DNA from: Amylibacter sp.
Lineage (GTDB): Bacteria; Pseudomonadota; Alphaproteobacteria; Rhodobacterales; Rhodobacteraceae
Reading direction: 5' to 3'
Assembly: GCA_030625465.1 (NCBI GenBank)
Contig: DAOUQS010000051.1
Location: 1-9,801 of the forward strand
DNA length: 9,801 nucleotides
The notes beneath the pieces were generated by a model. The model searched no databases and had not been told where the DNA came from. It saw only the letters and a program-made list of their open reading frames with translations. Positions 1 through 6,509 of the stretch are shown one piece after another; the stretch's first letter is position 1, and the number at the start of each line of letters is the position of its first letter. Made by a program: the position numbers and the translations under genes.

Positions 1-64
1 TGAAGACCAAGAGCAATAAGGACGGGACATCAACATCGCCATAAGGCGAGCAAAGGAAACCGTT
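1..64 (+). other. Upstream segment and leader before rplS
   Basis: This stretch precedes the L19 gene. In many bacteria trmD lies directly upstream of rplS, so the first bases could be the tail of that gene: a TAA at 17-19 and a TGA at 1-3 are both possible stops, but too little is present to identify any protein. A small inverted repeat (TCGCC, 4-nt loop, GGCGA) lies at 36-49. The Shine-Dalgarno AAAGGA (52-57) sits 7 nt before the rplS ATG. No promoter is recognisable, which fits rplS being inside a longer operon (inference). Confidence 0.4.
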
Positions 65-442
65 ATGAACTTGATTGCACAGCTAGAAGCTGAACAAATC
101 GCAAGCCTTGGCGCAGACATCCCTGACTTCAAACCAGGTGATACCGTGCGTGTCGGCTACAAAGTAACCGAGGGCACGCGCTCTCGTGTACAGAACTACG
201 AAGGCGTTTGCATTGCACGTCAGGGCGGCGGCACAATCGCTGCATCCTTCACAGTGCGCAAAATATCTTTCGGTGAAGGCGTGGAACGTGTGTTCCCGCT
301 ATATTCAACAAATATCGACAGTATCGCAATTGTTCGCCGTGGCCGTGTGCGTCGCGCGAAATTGTACTACTTGCGTGATCGTCGCGGTAAATCTGCACGT
401 ATTGCGGAAAAAACAAACTACAAACCTAAATCTGCGAAATAG
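65..442 (+). CDS. rplS: 50S ribosomal protein L19
   Basis: Structural protein of the large ribosomal subunit, located at the 30S-50S interface. The 125-residue product has the whole L19 pattern: an N-terminal helix (residues 1-20), the segment FKPGDTVRV followed by VTEG, the R-x-Q-x-Y/F-x-G-V-C/V core near residues 41-49, the conserved [20 protein letters not shown] block (about 62-81), and a basic tail including [23 protein letters not shown]. Bacterial L19 is normally about 115-130 residues, so the gene is complete. The ATG has a good Shine-Dalgarno (AAAGGA, 52-57). The stop overlaps the Shine-Dalgarno of rpmE, so the two genes are almost certainly translated from one mRNA. Identification is essentially certain. 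Confidence 0.98.
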   Translation: MNLIAQLEAEQIASLGADIPDFKPGDTVRVGYKVTEGTRSRVQNYEGVCIARQGGGTIAASFTVRKISFGEGVERVFPLYSTNIDSIAIVRRGRVRRAKLYYLRDRRGKSARIAEKTNYKPKSAK

Positions 443-453
443 GAGCGGTAAAA

Positions 454-675
454 ATGAAAAAAGAACTGCACCCGGATTATCATGCCATCACTGTCCAAAT
501 GACAGATGGCTCTACTTACGAAACACGCTCAACATACGGCGAAGAAGGCTCCACCTTGGTGCTGGATATCGACCCGTCAGCACACCCGGCATGGACCGGC
601 GGCAACCAAAAATTGATGGATGCCGGCGGACGCGTTTCCAAGTTTAAAAAGAAATACGAAGGTCTGGGATTTTAG
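454..675 (+). CDS. rpmE: 50S ribosomal protein L31 (cysteine-free type)
   Basis: Large-subunit ribosomal protein L31, 73 residues. It starts [10 protein letters not shown] and contains the L31 features [13 protein letters not shown], the conserved DIDP-x-x-HPAWTGG segment in the middle and a C-terminal RVSKFKKKY. It has no cysteine at all, so it lacks the four-Cys zinc site of the zinc-binding L31 type and is a C-minus form; this is also what I recall for alphaproteobacterial rpmE next to rplS. The Shine-Dalgarno AGGAG (441-445) overlaps the rplS stop codon, 8 nt before the ATG. Only 11 nt separate it from rplS, and an intrinsic terminator follows at 699-727, so rplS-rpmE forms the end of a transcription unit. 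Confidence 0.96.
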   Translation: MKKELHPDYHAITVQMTDGSTYETRSTYGEEGSTLVLDIDPSAHPAWTGGNQKLMDAGGRVSKFKKKYEGLGF

Positions 676-698
676 AAACCATACCTTTACGACATTTG

Positions 699-727
699 AA
701 AAGCCGTTCCTTTGGGGCGGCTTTTTT
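699..727 (+). terminator. Intrinsic terminator after rpmE
   Basis: A 12-bp stem (699-710 with 714-725, including two G-T pairs) has a 3-nt TTT loop. Its core is AAAAGCCG / CGGCTTTT, and the T-run reaches 727. It lies 23 nt after the rpmE stop, as expected for a rho-independent terminator ending the ribosomal protein unit. It should insulate mipZ from that transcript. Confidence 0.92.
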
Positions 728-778
728 CATTTGCCTGTAAACCCGGTCGTTTCCACGCTTCCCATTCTACAAACAATA

Positions 779-807
779 TTGTAATCGAACAGCCAATATC
801 GCATAGT
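779..807 (+). promoter_or_regulatory. Candidate sigma70-type promoter of mipZ
   Basis: TTGTAA (779-784), a 17-nt spacer and CATAGT (802-807) resemble -35 and -10 boxes, each with 4 of 6 consensus matches. It lies between the rpmE terminator and mipZ and would give a leader of about 33 nt. The -35 box overlaps a 10-bp palindrome ACAATATTGT (773-782), a possible operator, and an 8-bp palindrome GTCGCGAC (806-813) lies at the presumed start site. This is pattern matching only. Confidence 0.4.
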
Positions 808-846
808 CGCGACAAAACCCGTATTTAAGGGTAATGGGGTAATTGA

Positions 847-1656
847 ATGGCGCATATAATTGTTTTCGGCAACGAAAAGGGCGGCTCGGGCAAGTCTACG
901 ACGGCAATGCATGTTCTAACGGCACTTTTGCGGTCGGGAAAAACTGTTGGCGCACTGGATCTTGATTTACGCCAGAAGACGTTAACCCGCTATATCCAGA
1001 ACAGAATTTTATATATTGAACGCACCGGCATCCGCTTGCCCTATCCGGAAACTGCCGTGCTGAAAAAGCCCGCCGAACTGGGAATGGAGCCGGGCTTTAA
1101 TGCCACTTTGCGCGCCTTTCAGGACGGCATCGCACAGCTGGACCAAACCAATGAATTTATCGTCGCGGATTGCCCCGGCAACTACACGCAACTTAGCGAA
1201 CTGACCCATGCCATGGCCGACACTTTGGTCACACCAATGAACGACAGCTTTGTCGATTTTGATCTTCTGGCCCGCGTTGACGGGGAAACCAACAAGGTTA
1301 TCGGCCCTTCAATCTATTCCGAAATGGTCTGGAAAGCACGCAAGGCACGTGCGGAAACCGGTTCGCGCCCGATGAACTGGTTCGTGACCCGCAACCGCAT
1401 GCACGCCCTTGCAATGAAGAATAAACGCCGTGTTGGTGATGCGCTGGAAGATCTTGCAAGACGCATTGGCTTCACCTTGATCCCCGGGTTTTCCGACCGG
1501 GTGATTTTCAAGGAATTGTTCCCCAAAGGGCTGACCCTGCTGGACTTGCAAGATGTCAGCGACGACCCCTTAAGCATGTCCAATCTGGCCGCACGTCAAG
1601 AAGTGCGCGATCTGGTGAATGCACTTGGCTTGCCGGGTGTCGAGATCGGCTTTTAA
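847..1656 (+). CDS. mipZ: Division-plane positioning ATPase MipZ (ParA/MinD superfamily)
   Basis: MipZ is a dimerising P-loop ATPase that forms a gradient from ParB/parS at the cell poles and inhibits FtsZ assembly, placing the Z ring at mid-cell in alphaproteobacteria. The 269-residue product has the deviant Walker A motif GNEKGGSGKST (residues 8-18; signature Lys11, P-loop Lys16), the A' motif LDLDLRQ with Asp40 (equivalent to Caulobacter Asp42, needed for hydrolysis), a Walker B/switch segment ending VADCPGN (Asp108), and the MipZ-specific PMNDSFVDFDLL (about 130-141). Further family signatures are the RNRMHA-like block, FSDRVIFKELFPKGLTLLDL and AARQEVRDL near the C-terminus. Length matches the family. 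The start has only a weak ribosome site (GGGGT, 836-840), but the protein begins exactly where homologues do. It stands alone, preceded by a terminator and convergent with the carboxypeptidase gene 20 nt away; no terminator hairpin is visible in that gap. Confidence 0.95.
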   Translation: MAHIIVFGNEKGGSGKSTTAMHVLTALLRSGKTVGALDLDLRQKTLTRYIQNRILYIERTGIRLPYPETAVLKKPAELGMEPGFNATLRAFQDGIAQLDQTNEFIVADCPGNYTQLSELTHAMADTLVTPMNDSFVDFDLLARVDGETNKVIGPSIYSEMVWKARKARAETGSRPMNWFVTRNRMHALAMKNKRRVGDALEDLARRIGFTLIPGFSDRVIFKELFPKGLTLLDLQDVSDDPLSMSNLAARQEVRDLVNALGLPGVEIGF

Positions 1657-1676
1657 GCCACCGCAATATTACCCAA

Positions 1677-3059
1677 TCAACTTCCCGGGGACACCGTCAC
1701 GCAGGTTTGCAAACGTGCGCGCAGGCGTGAACATGCCTTGTTGGCATCCGCTTGCGACAATCCCACGAAACGCGCCCGATATAGACGCGCACCATTAACG
1801 ATGGCGGGCGATATTCTACGTTTGGCACCCTCTAGCGGGCCCAGATTGCTAAGGGCGGATTTAAGCAATGCTTTTTCAGCCTCGAACTTGCTGCCAAAGG
1901 CCCCAAGCTGAACCGACCACGCCTGTTCGGACGCCGATGCGCGCGTCACAACGCGCGGTTCTGTCGGCACTGGTGGCGCCATAAGGGAAACCACGACCAC
2001 ATCCTCGGTCCGCATCATTGGCTTTGTGGTTTGTGGCAAAGACGGCTTGTCGTGGCTTACAGCCTGCAAGATAGCATTTTCAACCGCAGACCTATCACTT
2101 TTAGCGACAAGCACCGGCGCGGACATGACCCGCATCTTGGGAATGGGGCTTGTACGCACCGCACCTGATACCGCTACTTTGATAATTTTCGGACGCTCCA
2201 TAATGACAGGCGCGATTTTAGCGGGCCGCTTTTCCGCAAGCCGCGTATTCACCCGACCAAATCCCATGTCCAGCAATTCCGCCACACGTTTATTGCGTCT
2301 GGCCGACGTTCTGCCACCAAACACTGTGGCAATCACACGTTTGTTGCCGCGATGCGCCGAGGCCACCAGATTGAAGCCCGCCGCATTGGTGTAACCGGTT
2401 TTAATCCCGTCCGCCCCGCGATAGCTGCCCAGCAGCTTGCGGTTTGTATTGTAAACCTGCCTGACACCCGCATCTGTGGTTCTGCGCGAAAACAGATTAT
2501 AATATTGCGGATAATCATAAAACAGACGGCGCCCCAAAAGCGTCATATCACGCGCCGTCGACAGATGGCCCGAACGGGTCAGACCATGTGCGTTCTTGAA
2601 GGTTGTATGTTTCATTCCCAGCCGGCGGCCGGTTTCGGTCATGCGCCGCGCGAAAGCCGCTTCACTACCCGAAATCGCCTCACCCAATGCGGTTGCCGCA
2701 TCGTTGGCGGATTTGACCGCAGCACCACGAATAAGGTAGCGCATGGTTATTTTCTGGCCGGCTTTCAATCCAAGCTTGGACGGAGGCTCATTCGCGGCAT
2801 TTCTGGAAATCCTGACGGATGTATCCAAAGAAATCTCGCCACGCTCAATCGCTTGAAACACCACATAAAGCGTCATCATTTTTGTCAATGATGCGGGATG
2901 CAGACGCGTGTCGGCATTGCGTGAATGCAGGATTTGCCCGGTACGGGCGTCCATAACCACGGCCGCATATGGCGCAGCAAAACTGCTGTTTGACGTCGTT
3001 ACAATTATAAAAATGGAAACGACTACTGCCGTTAACCAGTCTTGGATTTGCCTTAGCAT
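1677..3059 (-). CDS. Serine-type D-Ala-D-Ala carboxypeptidase (PBP5/DacF-like) with SPOR domain
   Basis: Periplasmic penicillin-binding protein that removes the terminal D-Ala of peptidoglycan stem peptides (peptidase family S11). The 460-residue product starts with a signal peptide (hydrophobic stretch 9-22, probable cleavage after the Ala residues at 28-29). The three active-site motifs are intact: SLTK (Ser57, Lys60), SAN (117-119) and KTG (220-222). After the catalytic domain comes a Pro/Ala/basic linker (about 255-376) and a C-terminal SPOR domain (about 380-456) with the WSVQLGAF start and two cysteines (443, 453) that could pair. SPOR domains bind denuded septal glycan, so division-site targeting is likely (inference). 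I see no PBP5-type C-terminal amphipathic anchor; SPOR may replace it. The Shine-Dalgarno GGAG lies 6 nt before the ATG. The 300-nt AT-rich region upstream is shared with divergent clpS. Confidence 0.93.
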   Translation of the reverse strand: MLRQIQDWLTAVVVSIFIIVTTSNSSFAAPYAAVVMDARTGQILHSRNADTRLHPASLTKMMTLYVVFQAIERGEISLDTSVRISRNAANEPPSKLGLKAGQKITMRYLIRGAAVKSANDAATALGEAISGSEAAFARRMTETGRRLGMKHTTFKNAHGLTRSGHLSTARDMTLLGRRLFYDYPQYYNLFSRRTTDAGVRQVYNTNRKLLGSYRGADGIKTGYTNAAGFNLVASAHRGNKRVIATVFGGRTSARRNKRVAELLDMGFGRVNTRLAEKRPAKIAPVIMERPKIIKVAVSGAVRTSPIPKMRVMSAPVLVAKSDRSAVENAILQAVSHDKPSLPQTTKPMMRTEDVVVVSLMAPPVPTEPRVVTRASASEQAWSVQLGAFGSKFEAEKALLKSALSNLGPLEGAKRRISPAIVNGARLYRARFVGLSQADANKACSRLRARLQTCVTVSPGS

Positions 3060-3141
3060 CGGTTGCTCCGATATCTGCTGTTACTGCCTCGTCCGCTTTT
3101 CGCGGTTTTATTACTAAAAGCATAACATGCTACCCGAGTAC

Positions 3142-3155
3142 ATAAATATATTTAT
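3142..3155. promoter_or_regulatory. Perfect AT-only palindrome (14 bp)
   Basis: ATAAATATATTTAT reads identically on both strands. It contains only A and T, so chance is a serious alternative in this AT-rich stretch. Together with the adjacent inverted repeat, the position suggests a regulator binding site or a -10/UP-like region for the minus-strand carboxypeptidase gene. Confidence 0.3.
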
Positions 3156-3166
3156 TTTCAGAAACT

Positions 3167-3193
3167 TATTTGTTGTTGTTACAGCAACAAATA
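3167..3193. repeat. Inverted repeat / candidate operator upstream of both divergent genes
   Basis: TATTTGTTGTTG (3167-3178), loop TTA, CAGCAACAAATA (3182-3193). The arms are complementary at 11 of 12 positions; the remaining position pairs as G-T in RNA. Neither strand has a following T-run, so it does not look like a terminator. It lies about 170 nt before clpS and 110 nt before the carboxypeptidase start, in a place suited to an operator. The regulator is unknown. Confidence 0.5.
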
Positions 3194-3302
3194 CGCAAGC
3201 CATCCGCTAAATTCGCCAAGCAAACACAACATCTTGTGGTTTGAAAAATACGTACCACTAAAGTTTGAACTGCAAAAATACCTGATTTCAGGCGAAATGG
3301 CC

Positions 3303-3330
3303 TTTTCACTTTTCATATTCGCGATATACA
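3303..3330 (+). promoter_or_regulatory. Weak candidate promoter of clpS
   Basis: TTTTCA (3303-3308), a 16-nt spacer and TATACA (3325-3330) would place a transcription start about 25-30 nt before the clpS ATG. An alternative TTGTCA (3332-3337) with GATAAT (3351-3356) has only a 13-nt spacer, too short for a standard promoter. The assignment is tentative. Confidence 0.25.
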
Positions 3331-3364
3331 ATTGTCAGGAACCTGCATTGGATAATTCGGCACC

Positions 3365-3700
3365 ATGACAATCAAAACCACATCATCCAATAAAGATATG
3401 CCGGATAATGAAACCGGCGTTGTCACCAAGACAAAACCCAAAACCGCAAAGCCGCCTTTGTATAAAGTTCTTCTGCTGAATGACGACTACACGCCAATGG
3501 AATTTGTCGTGCATATACTGGAACGCTATTTTGCCATTGATAACCAGACCTCGGTCGAGATTATGATGACGGTCCACAAAAAAGGTGCTGCAATAGTCGG
3601 GGTTTTCTCGCATGATATTGCGGAAACCAAAGTGGCGCAGGTCATGGACCTTGCCCGTAAAAACGAACACCCGCTGCAATGCACAATGGAAAAGGAATAG
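3365..3700 (+). CDS. clpS: ATP-dependent Clp protease adaptor ClpS
   Basis: ClpS captures proteins with N-degron residues (Leu, Phe, Tyr, Trp) and hands them to ClpAP for degradation. The 111-residue product has a flexible N-terminal extension (about 1-31, rich in Thr/Lys) that in the family enters the ClpA pore. The conserved core follows: [17 protein letters not shown] (33-49) with Asn39, Asp40, Thr43 and Met45 of the substrate pocket, then His71 in [20 protein letters not shown], and the end [12 protein letters not shown]. All key residues match E. coli ClpS. No strong Shine-Dalgarno is visible before the ATG; a second in-frame ATG is codon 12, and either could be used because the tail is not conserved. 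clpA is not adjacent. The next gene begins 16 nt downstream. Confidence 0.95.
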   Translation: MTIKTTSSNKDMPDNETGVVTKTKPKTAKPPLYKVLLLNDDYTPMEFVVHILERYFAIDNQTSVEIMMTVHKKGAAIVGVFSHDIAETKVAQVMDLARKNEHPLQCTMEKE

Positions 3701-3716
3701 GCACCTGCCTGACCCG

Positions 3717-4721
3717 ATGATGACCCGAAATTCCCGCCTTGCCAAACTGTTTGAAACTATAACAGATGACCTGCCGACAATAGGCCCGATCCTTGTGATC
3801 CGCGCGACCGGCAATCCCGCCTACCACGCCTTTGATCCGTCCACACTTCATTGCACCCAAAGCTTCAAGCCAGATGTCGACACACTGGAACGCATGGGCC
3901 TGACAACACACCGGGCGATCCCCGAAAACGCCACGGCCGCGATTGTGGAACTGACCCGTTCCAAACCGGAAAACCTGTCGAATATAGCCAAGGCCCATGC
4001 CGCTTTAAACCTTGGTGCCACACTCTATATTGACGGCGCGAAAACCGACGGTATCGACAGTATTTTGAAAGCCGTGAAAAAACTGACCGTTATCGACGGC
4101 AGTTATTCAAAAGCACATGGCAAAACCATTTGGCTGACAAAAAATCAAAATGACAACCCGTTCCAGAACTGGCTTGGCCTGACCGATTGCCAGAAAAACA
4201 AGGATGATTTCTGGACAGTCCCCGGCATTTTCAGCGCCGATGCAATTGATCCCGCCAGCGCAATGTTATGTGAAAATATCACACAACCGCTTATAGGCAA
4301 AGGCGCCGACCTTGGCGCCGGTTGGGGCTATCTTGGCCAGCACGCTTTGCAGGAATACCCGAAGATCACCCATATTGATTTATACGAGGCCGAACAGATC
4401 AGTCTGGATTGTGCCCAAAAGAATATCACCGATGCACGCACGGATTTCCATTGGTGCGATATTCAGGAAATGCCGGTTAAACCCGCCTACGATTTCATCC
4501 TGATGAACCCGCCATTCCACGTATCGCGCAAGGCCGACCCGGCCATTGGGCGCGCATTTATCGCGAAAGCCGCAAAAATGCTAACATCAAAAGGGCGTTT
4601 GTGGATGGTTGCAAACAAACAACTGCCGTATGAGGCCTGTTTGAACGACCATTTCAACACTTGGGACTACGTCAAGCAAACAAATCAATATAAAATCATC
4701 CACGCACGGCGGCCAAAATAG
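3717..4721 (+). CDS. RsmC/RlmG-like class I SAM-dependent methyltransferase
   Basis: Probable guanine-N2 methyltransferase of ribosomal RNA; E. coli RsmC makes m2G1207 in 16S rRNA. The product of about 334 residues has the two-part RsmC layout: a degenerate N-terminal half (1-165) and a catalytic C-terminal half. The latter contains the SAM-binding motif I DLGAGWGYLG (from Asp198), a motif II acidic residue in LYEAEQ, and the catalytic NPPF motif (264-267) followed by HVSRKADPAIGRAFI. E. coli RsmC is 343 residues, so length agrees. The frame stays open upstream into clpS, but homologous sequence begins near the tandem ATGs at 3717 and 3720; either may be used. The only purine-rich Shine-Dalgarno lies inside the end of clpS, too far away, so translational coupling to clpS is likely. 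The exact rRNA target cannot be read from sequence. Confidence 0.85.
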   Translation: MMTRNSRLAKLFETITDDLPTIGPILVIRATGNPAYHAFDPSTLHCTQSFKPDVDTLERMGLTTHRAIPENATAAIVELTRSKPENLSNIAKAHAALNLGATLYIDGAKTDGIDSILKAVKKLTVIDGSYSKAHGKTIWLTKNQNDNPFQNWLGLTDCQKNKDDFWTVPGIFSADAIDPASAMLCENITQPLIGKGADLGAGWGYLGQHALQEYPKITHIDLYEAEQISLDCAQKNITDARTDFHWCDIQEMPVKPAYDFILMNPPFHVSRKADPAIGRAFIAKAAKMLTSKGRLWMVANKQLPYEACLNDHFNTWDYVKQTNQYKIIHARRPK

Positions 4722-4787
4722 CAAACTGGCACTGCCGGATAGATTCCATTAGGTTGCGGCAACAGAATCACAAGGATGCAAAGCCCC

Positions 4788-5594
4788 ATGTCTTTTTCGA
4801 TCAAAGGGAAAACCGCTATTGTCACAGGTGCCGCCAACGGTATCGGTCTGGCCATTGCACGGCATTTCATCGACCAGGGCGCCAATGTCATGTTGGCCGA
4901 TATCGACGAAGACAAACTTTGTGCCGAAAGTGCCGCGATTGGGTCGGAACGCGCACAGTGTTTCGGCGGTGATCTATGCCAGAAACTGACGGTCGCCAAC
5001 CTTCAGTCGGCAACCATTGATGCCTTTGACCGTATTGATATTTTAGTAAACGCCAGTCGTCAGGTACTGCCATCAAACCCGCTTGACGCCAAAGAGGACA
5101 GCTTCGAAGCCCTACTTAAACAAAACGTATTGTCCAACCTGCGCCTGACACAATCAGTAGTAAAACTGATGATAAGACAGGCAAAAACAGATGGCGACAC
5201 CAGTTCCAACACCATCGGCACGGTCATCAATCTTAGCTCGATCGCATCAGACCGCACCCATCCGGATTTGCTGGCCTATTCAGTCAGCTGTGCCGCCCTG
5301 AATCAAATGACACGTTCATTGGCCGTAAGTCTTGCCAAAGACCGGGTCCGGGTCAATGCGGTCGCCATTGGCTCGGTCATGTCGGCCAATTTGCAAGAAG
5401 TTTTGCAAGAGGATGATGACCTGCGCGACCGGGTGATCGCCATCACACCCATGGGCCGCATAGCCGAGGCACAGGAAGTCGCGGAAGTCGTACAATTTCT
5501 GGCGGCTGGCAGTTCCAGTTTCATGACAGGACAAATTCTGAACGTCGACGGCGGACGGACATTAATCGACCCGCTGGAAACAGCTGTAAACTAA
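4788..5594 (+). CDS. SDR-family oxidoreductase with non-canonical active site
   Basis: Short-chain dehydrogenase/reductase fold, 268 residues, substrate unknown. The Rossmann glycine motif TGAANGIG (13-20) is intact, and Asp38 at the end of beta-2 suggests NAD(H) rather than NADP(H). Catalytic Ser151 and Tyr164 are present with the usual 13-residue spacing, but the YxxxK motif reads YSVSC: Cys168 replaces the catalytic lysine. The NNAG motif is also altered, reading VNASR. The C-terminal part (VNAVAIGSV, PMGRIAEAQEVAEVVQFLA, FMTGQILNVDGG) is a normal classical SDR. The start at 4788 is preferred because AAGGA (4772-4776) lies 11 nt upstream; the in-frame ATG at 4776 would overlap that site. 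It follows the methyltransferase by 66 nt and ends in a terminator. It may be a catalytically altered or non-enzymatic SDR. Confidence 0.88.
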   Translation: MSFSIKGKTAIVTGAANGIGLAIARHFIDQGANVMLADIDEDKLCAESAAIGSERAQCFGGDLCQKLTVANLQSATIDAFDRIDILVNASRQVLPSNPLDAKEDSFEALLKQNVLSNLRLTQSVVKLMIRQAKTDGDTSSNTIGTVINLSSIASDRTHPDLLAYSVSCAALNQMTRSLAVSLAKDRVRVNAVAIGSVMSANLQEVLQEDDDLRDRVIAITPMGRIAEAQEVAEVVQFLAAGSSSFMTGQILNVDGGRTLIDPLETAVN

Positions 5595-5623
5595 AAAGCC
5601 CCCACCAGATGGCAGGGGCTTTT
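5594..5623. terminator. Bidirectional intrinsic terminator between SDR and trcR
   Basis: A perfect 9-bp stem AAAAGCCCC (5594-5602) / GGGGCTTTT (5615-5623) has an inner CCA/TGG pairing in the loop. On the plus strand it follows the SDR stop directly with a short T-run. On the minus strand it lies 22 nt after the trcR stop and ends in five T residues. It therefore fits termination of both convergent genes. Confidence 0.9.
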
Positions 5624-5644
5624 GCAATTCATCAAAAACTGACG

Positions 5645-6376
5645 TTATTTTTTTTCGCTGCCGTCCTTTGGCAGGTTGAACAGGCTGTCCGCATCAATAA
5701 CAGGTTCTTCTTTTGGCTTATCATCCGTCAATGTAAAGTTTTCAAACGCGCTCAAGGCACCCGGTATTTTGGGTTCTTCCGGCATGTGCAAAGACTGCTC
5801 GGTCGACAGAAGCTTCATGCGCTCCTCTTCCGACATAACGCCGCCTTCTTTTTCTTTTTTCTTGGCGGCTTTTTGTACAGCGGCATCCAGCTCAAGCTGT
5901 TTACACAGGCCCAAAGCTACGGGGTCAATCGGCTGGATGTTGGCGATATTCCAGTGTGTCCGGTCACGCAAGGCCATGATTGTGGGCTTCGTTGTACCAA
6001 CCAGTTTCGAAACCTGACCGTTGGTAAGCTCGGGGTGAAACTTCACCAGCCATAAAATAGCCGCCGGGCGATCCTGACGTTTTGACAGCGGCGTGTAACG
6101 CGGACCACGGCGTTTTTGTTCACCGTCGGCAGCCGCGTAATACATCAGTTCCAGTTTGTGGATTGGCTTGTCTTCGCCTTTTTTGATCTCTTCACGGGTC
6201 AGTTGGTTATTGGCGATAGGGTCAAAACCTTTGATGCCTTGGGCGACTTCGCCGTCGGCAATACCGTTCACTTCCAGTTCGTGCAGACCACAAAAATCCG
6301 AGATCTGTTTAAAACTTAAAGTCGTGTTATCAACCAGCCAGACAGCGGTCGCTTTTGCCATAATCGGTAGTGCCAT
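5645..6376 (-). CDS. trcR: DUF1013 family cell-cycle transcriptional regulator TrcR
   Basis: Member of the alphaproteobacterial DUF1013 family, which I recall being named TrcR, a cell-cycle transcriptional regulator; the identity rests on pattern recognition. The 243-residue product has two helix-turn-helix-like segments: residues 19-44 (TLSFKQISDFCGLHELEV) and about 103-142 (RPAAILWLVKFHPEL then TNGQVSKLVGTTKPTIMALRDRTHW). Between them lies a basic stretch KRRGPRYTPLSKRQDRP. The C-terminal third is highly charged and probably disordered (KKKEKEGG, acidic patches). The frame stays open 18 codons upstream to 6430, but the start at 6376 is preferred: AAAGGAA (6383-6389) lies 6 nt before this ATG and a promoter at 6429-6456 would overlap the longer form. 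It is convergent with the SDR gene and divergent from the RNase T2 gene. Confidence 0.88.
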   Translation of the reverse strand: MALPIMAKATAVWLVDNTTLSFKQISDFCGLHELEVNGIADGEVAQGIKGFDPIANNQLTREEIKKGEDKPIHKLELMYYAAADGEQKRRGPRYTPLSKRQDRPAAILWLVKFHPELTNGQVSKLVGTTKPTIMALRDRTHWNIANIQPIDPVALGLCKQLELDAAVQKAAKKKEKEGGVMSEEERMKLLSTEQSLHMPEEPKIPGALSAFENFTLTDDKPKEEPVIDADSLFNLPKDGSEKK

Positions 6377-6428
6377 TTTGCGTTCCTTTCGCATACAACT
6401 TGCCCGTGCCGAGAATCGGGTACCAGCC

Positions 6429-6456
6429 ATTTTAGCCAGTGAACTTTCCGTTTCAA
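6429..6456 (-). promoter_or_regulatory. Sigma70-type promoter of trcR
   Basis: On the minus strand TTGAAA (6456-6451), a 16-nt spacer and TAAAAT (6434-6429) match the -35 and -10 consensus at 5 of 6 positions each. Transcription would start near 6422, giving a leader of about 45 nt with a good Shine-Dalgarno before the ATG at 6376. This is the clearest promoter in the window. Confidence 0.65.
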
Positions 6457-6471
6457 GAGGGGGAATTCAAT

Positions 6472-6483
6472 GTCTATATAGAC
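6472..6483. promoter_or_regulatory. 12-bp perfect palindrome in the trcR / RNase T2 divergent region
   Basis: GTCTATATAGAC is identical on both strands. It lies 16 nt upstream of the trcR -35 box and 26 nt before the RNase T2 start codon. Its centre (TATATA, 6475-6480) could be the -10 box of the RNase T2 promoter, though no good -35 accompanies it. It could be an operator controlling one or both divergent genes. Confidence 0.35.
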
Positions 6484-6509
6484 GCGAATCATCAAAAGGA
6501 AAAGCTCTA

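Larger units (their letters stand above)
3060..3364. other. Divergent intergenic region, carboxypeptidase / clpS
   Basis: About 305 nt without a credible gene in either direction; the short reading frames that enter it are overhangs from the antisense of the carboxypeptidase. It is clearly more AT-rich than its surroundings. It contains a 14-bp palindrome (3142-3155), a 12-bp inverted repeat (3167-3193), a short CCTGA-TT-TCAGG dyad (3281-3292) and a weak promoter candidate before clpS. It presumably carries the promoters of both divergent genes, but I cannot assign one to the carboxypeptidase with confidence. Confidence 0.7.

Noticed and set aside
36..49. Hairpin before rplS as an L19 autoregulatory leader
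   Set aside because: It has only 5 bp with no other structural support; known L19 leaders that I recall are from other phyla.
1657..1676. Terminator between mipZ and the carboxypeptidase
   Set aside because: The 20-nt gap has no inverted repeat or T-run.
2026..2891. Two long plus-strand open frames (2026-2394 and 2352-2891)
   Set aside because: They are antisense to the carboxypeptidase, whose catalytic motifs fix the real frame; they show no recognisable domain.
3612..3716. Longer start for the RsmC-like methyltransferase
   Set aside because: It would overlap the clpS coding region by 89 nt, and the extra residues are basic and unlike the family; the tandem ATGs at 3717/3720 fit better.
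5609..6055. Phe- and Gln-rich plus-strand open frame
   Set aside because: It is antisense to trcR, and its composition reflects reverse reading of a Lys/Glu-rich tail.
6156..6509. In-frame upstream extension of the RNase T2 reading frame
   Set aside because: It is antisense to trcR. The signal peptide and Shine-Dalgarno place the start at 6510.
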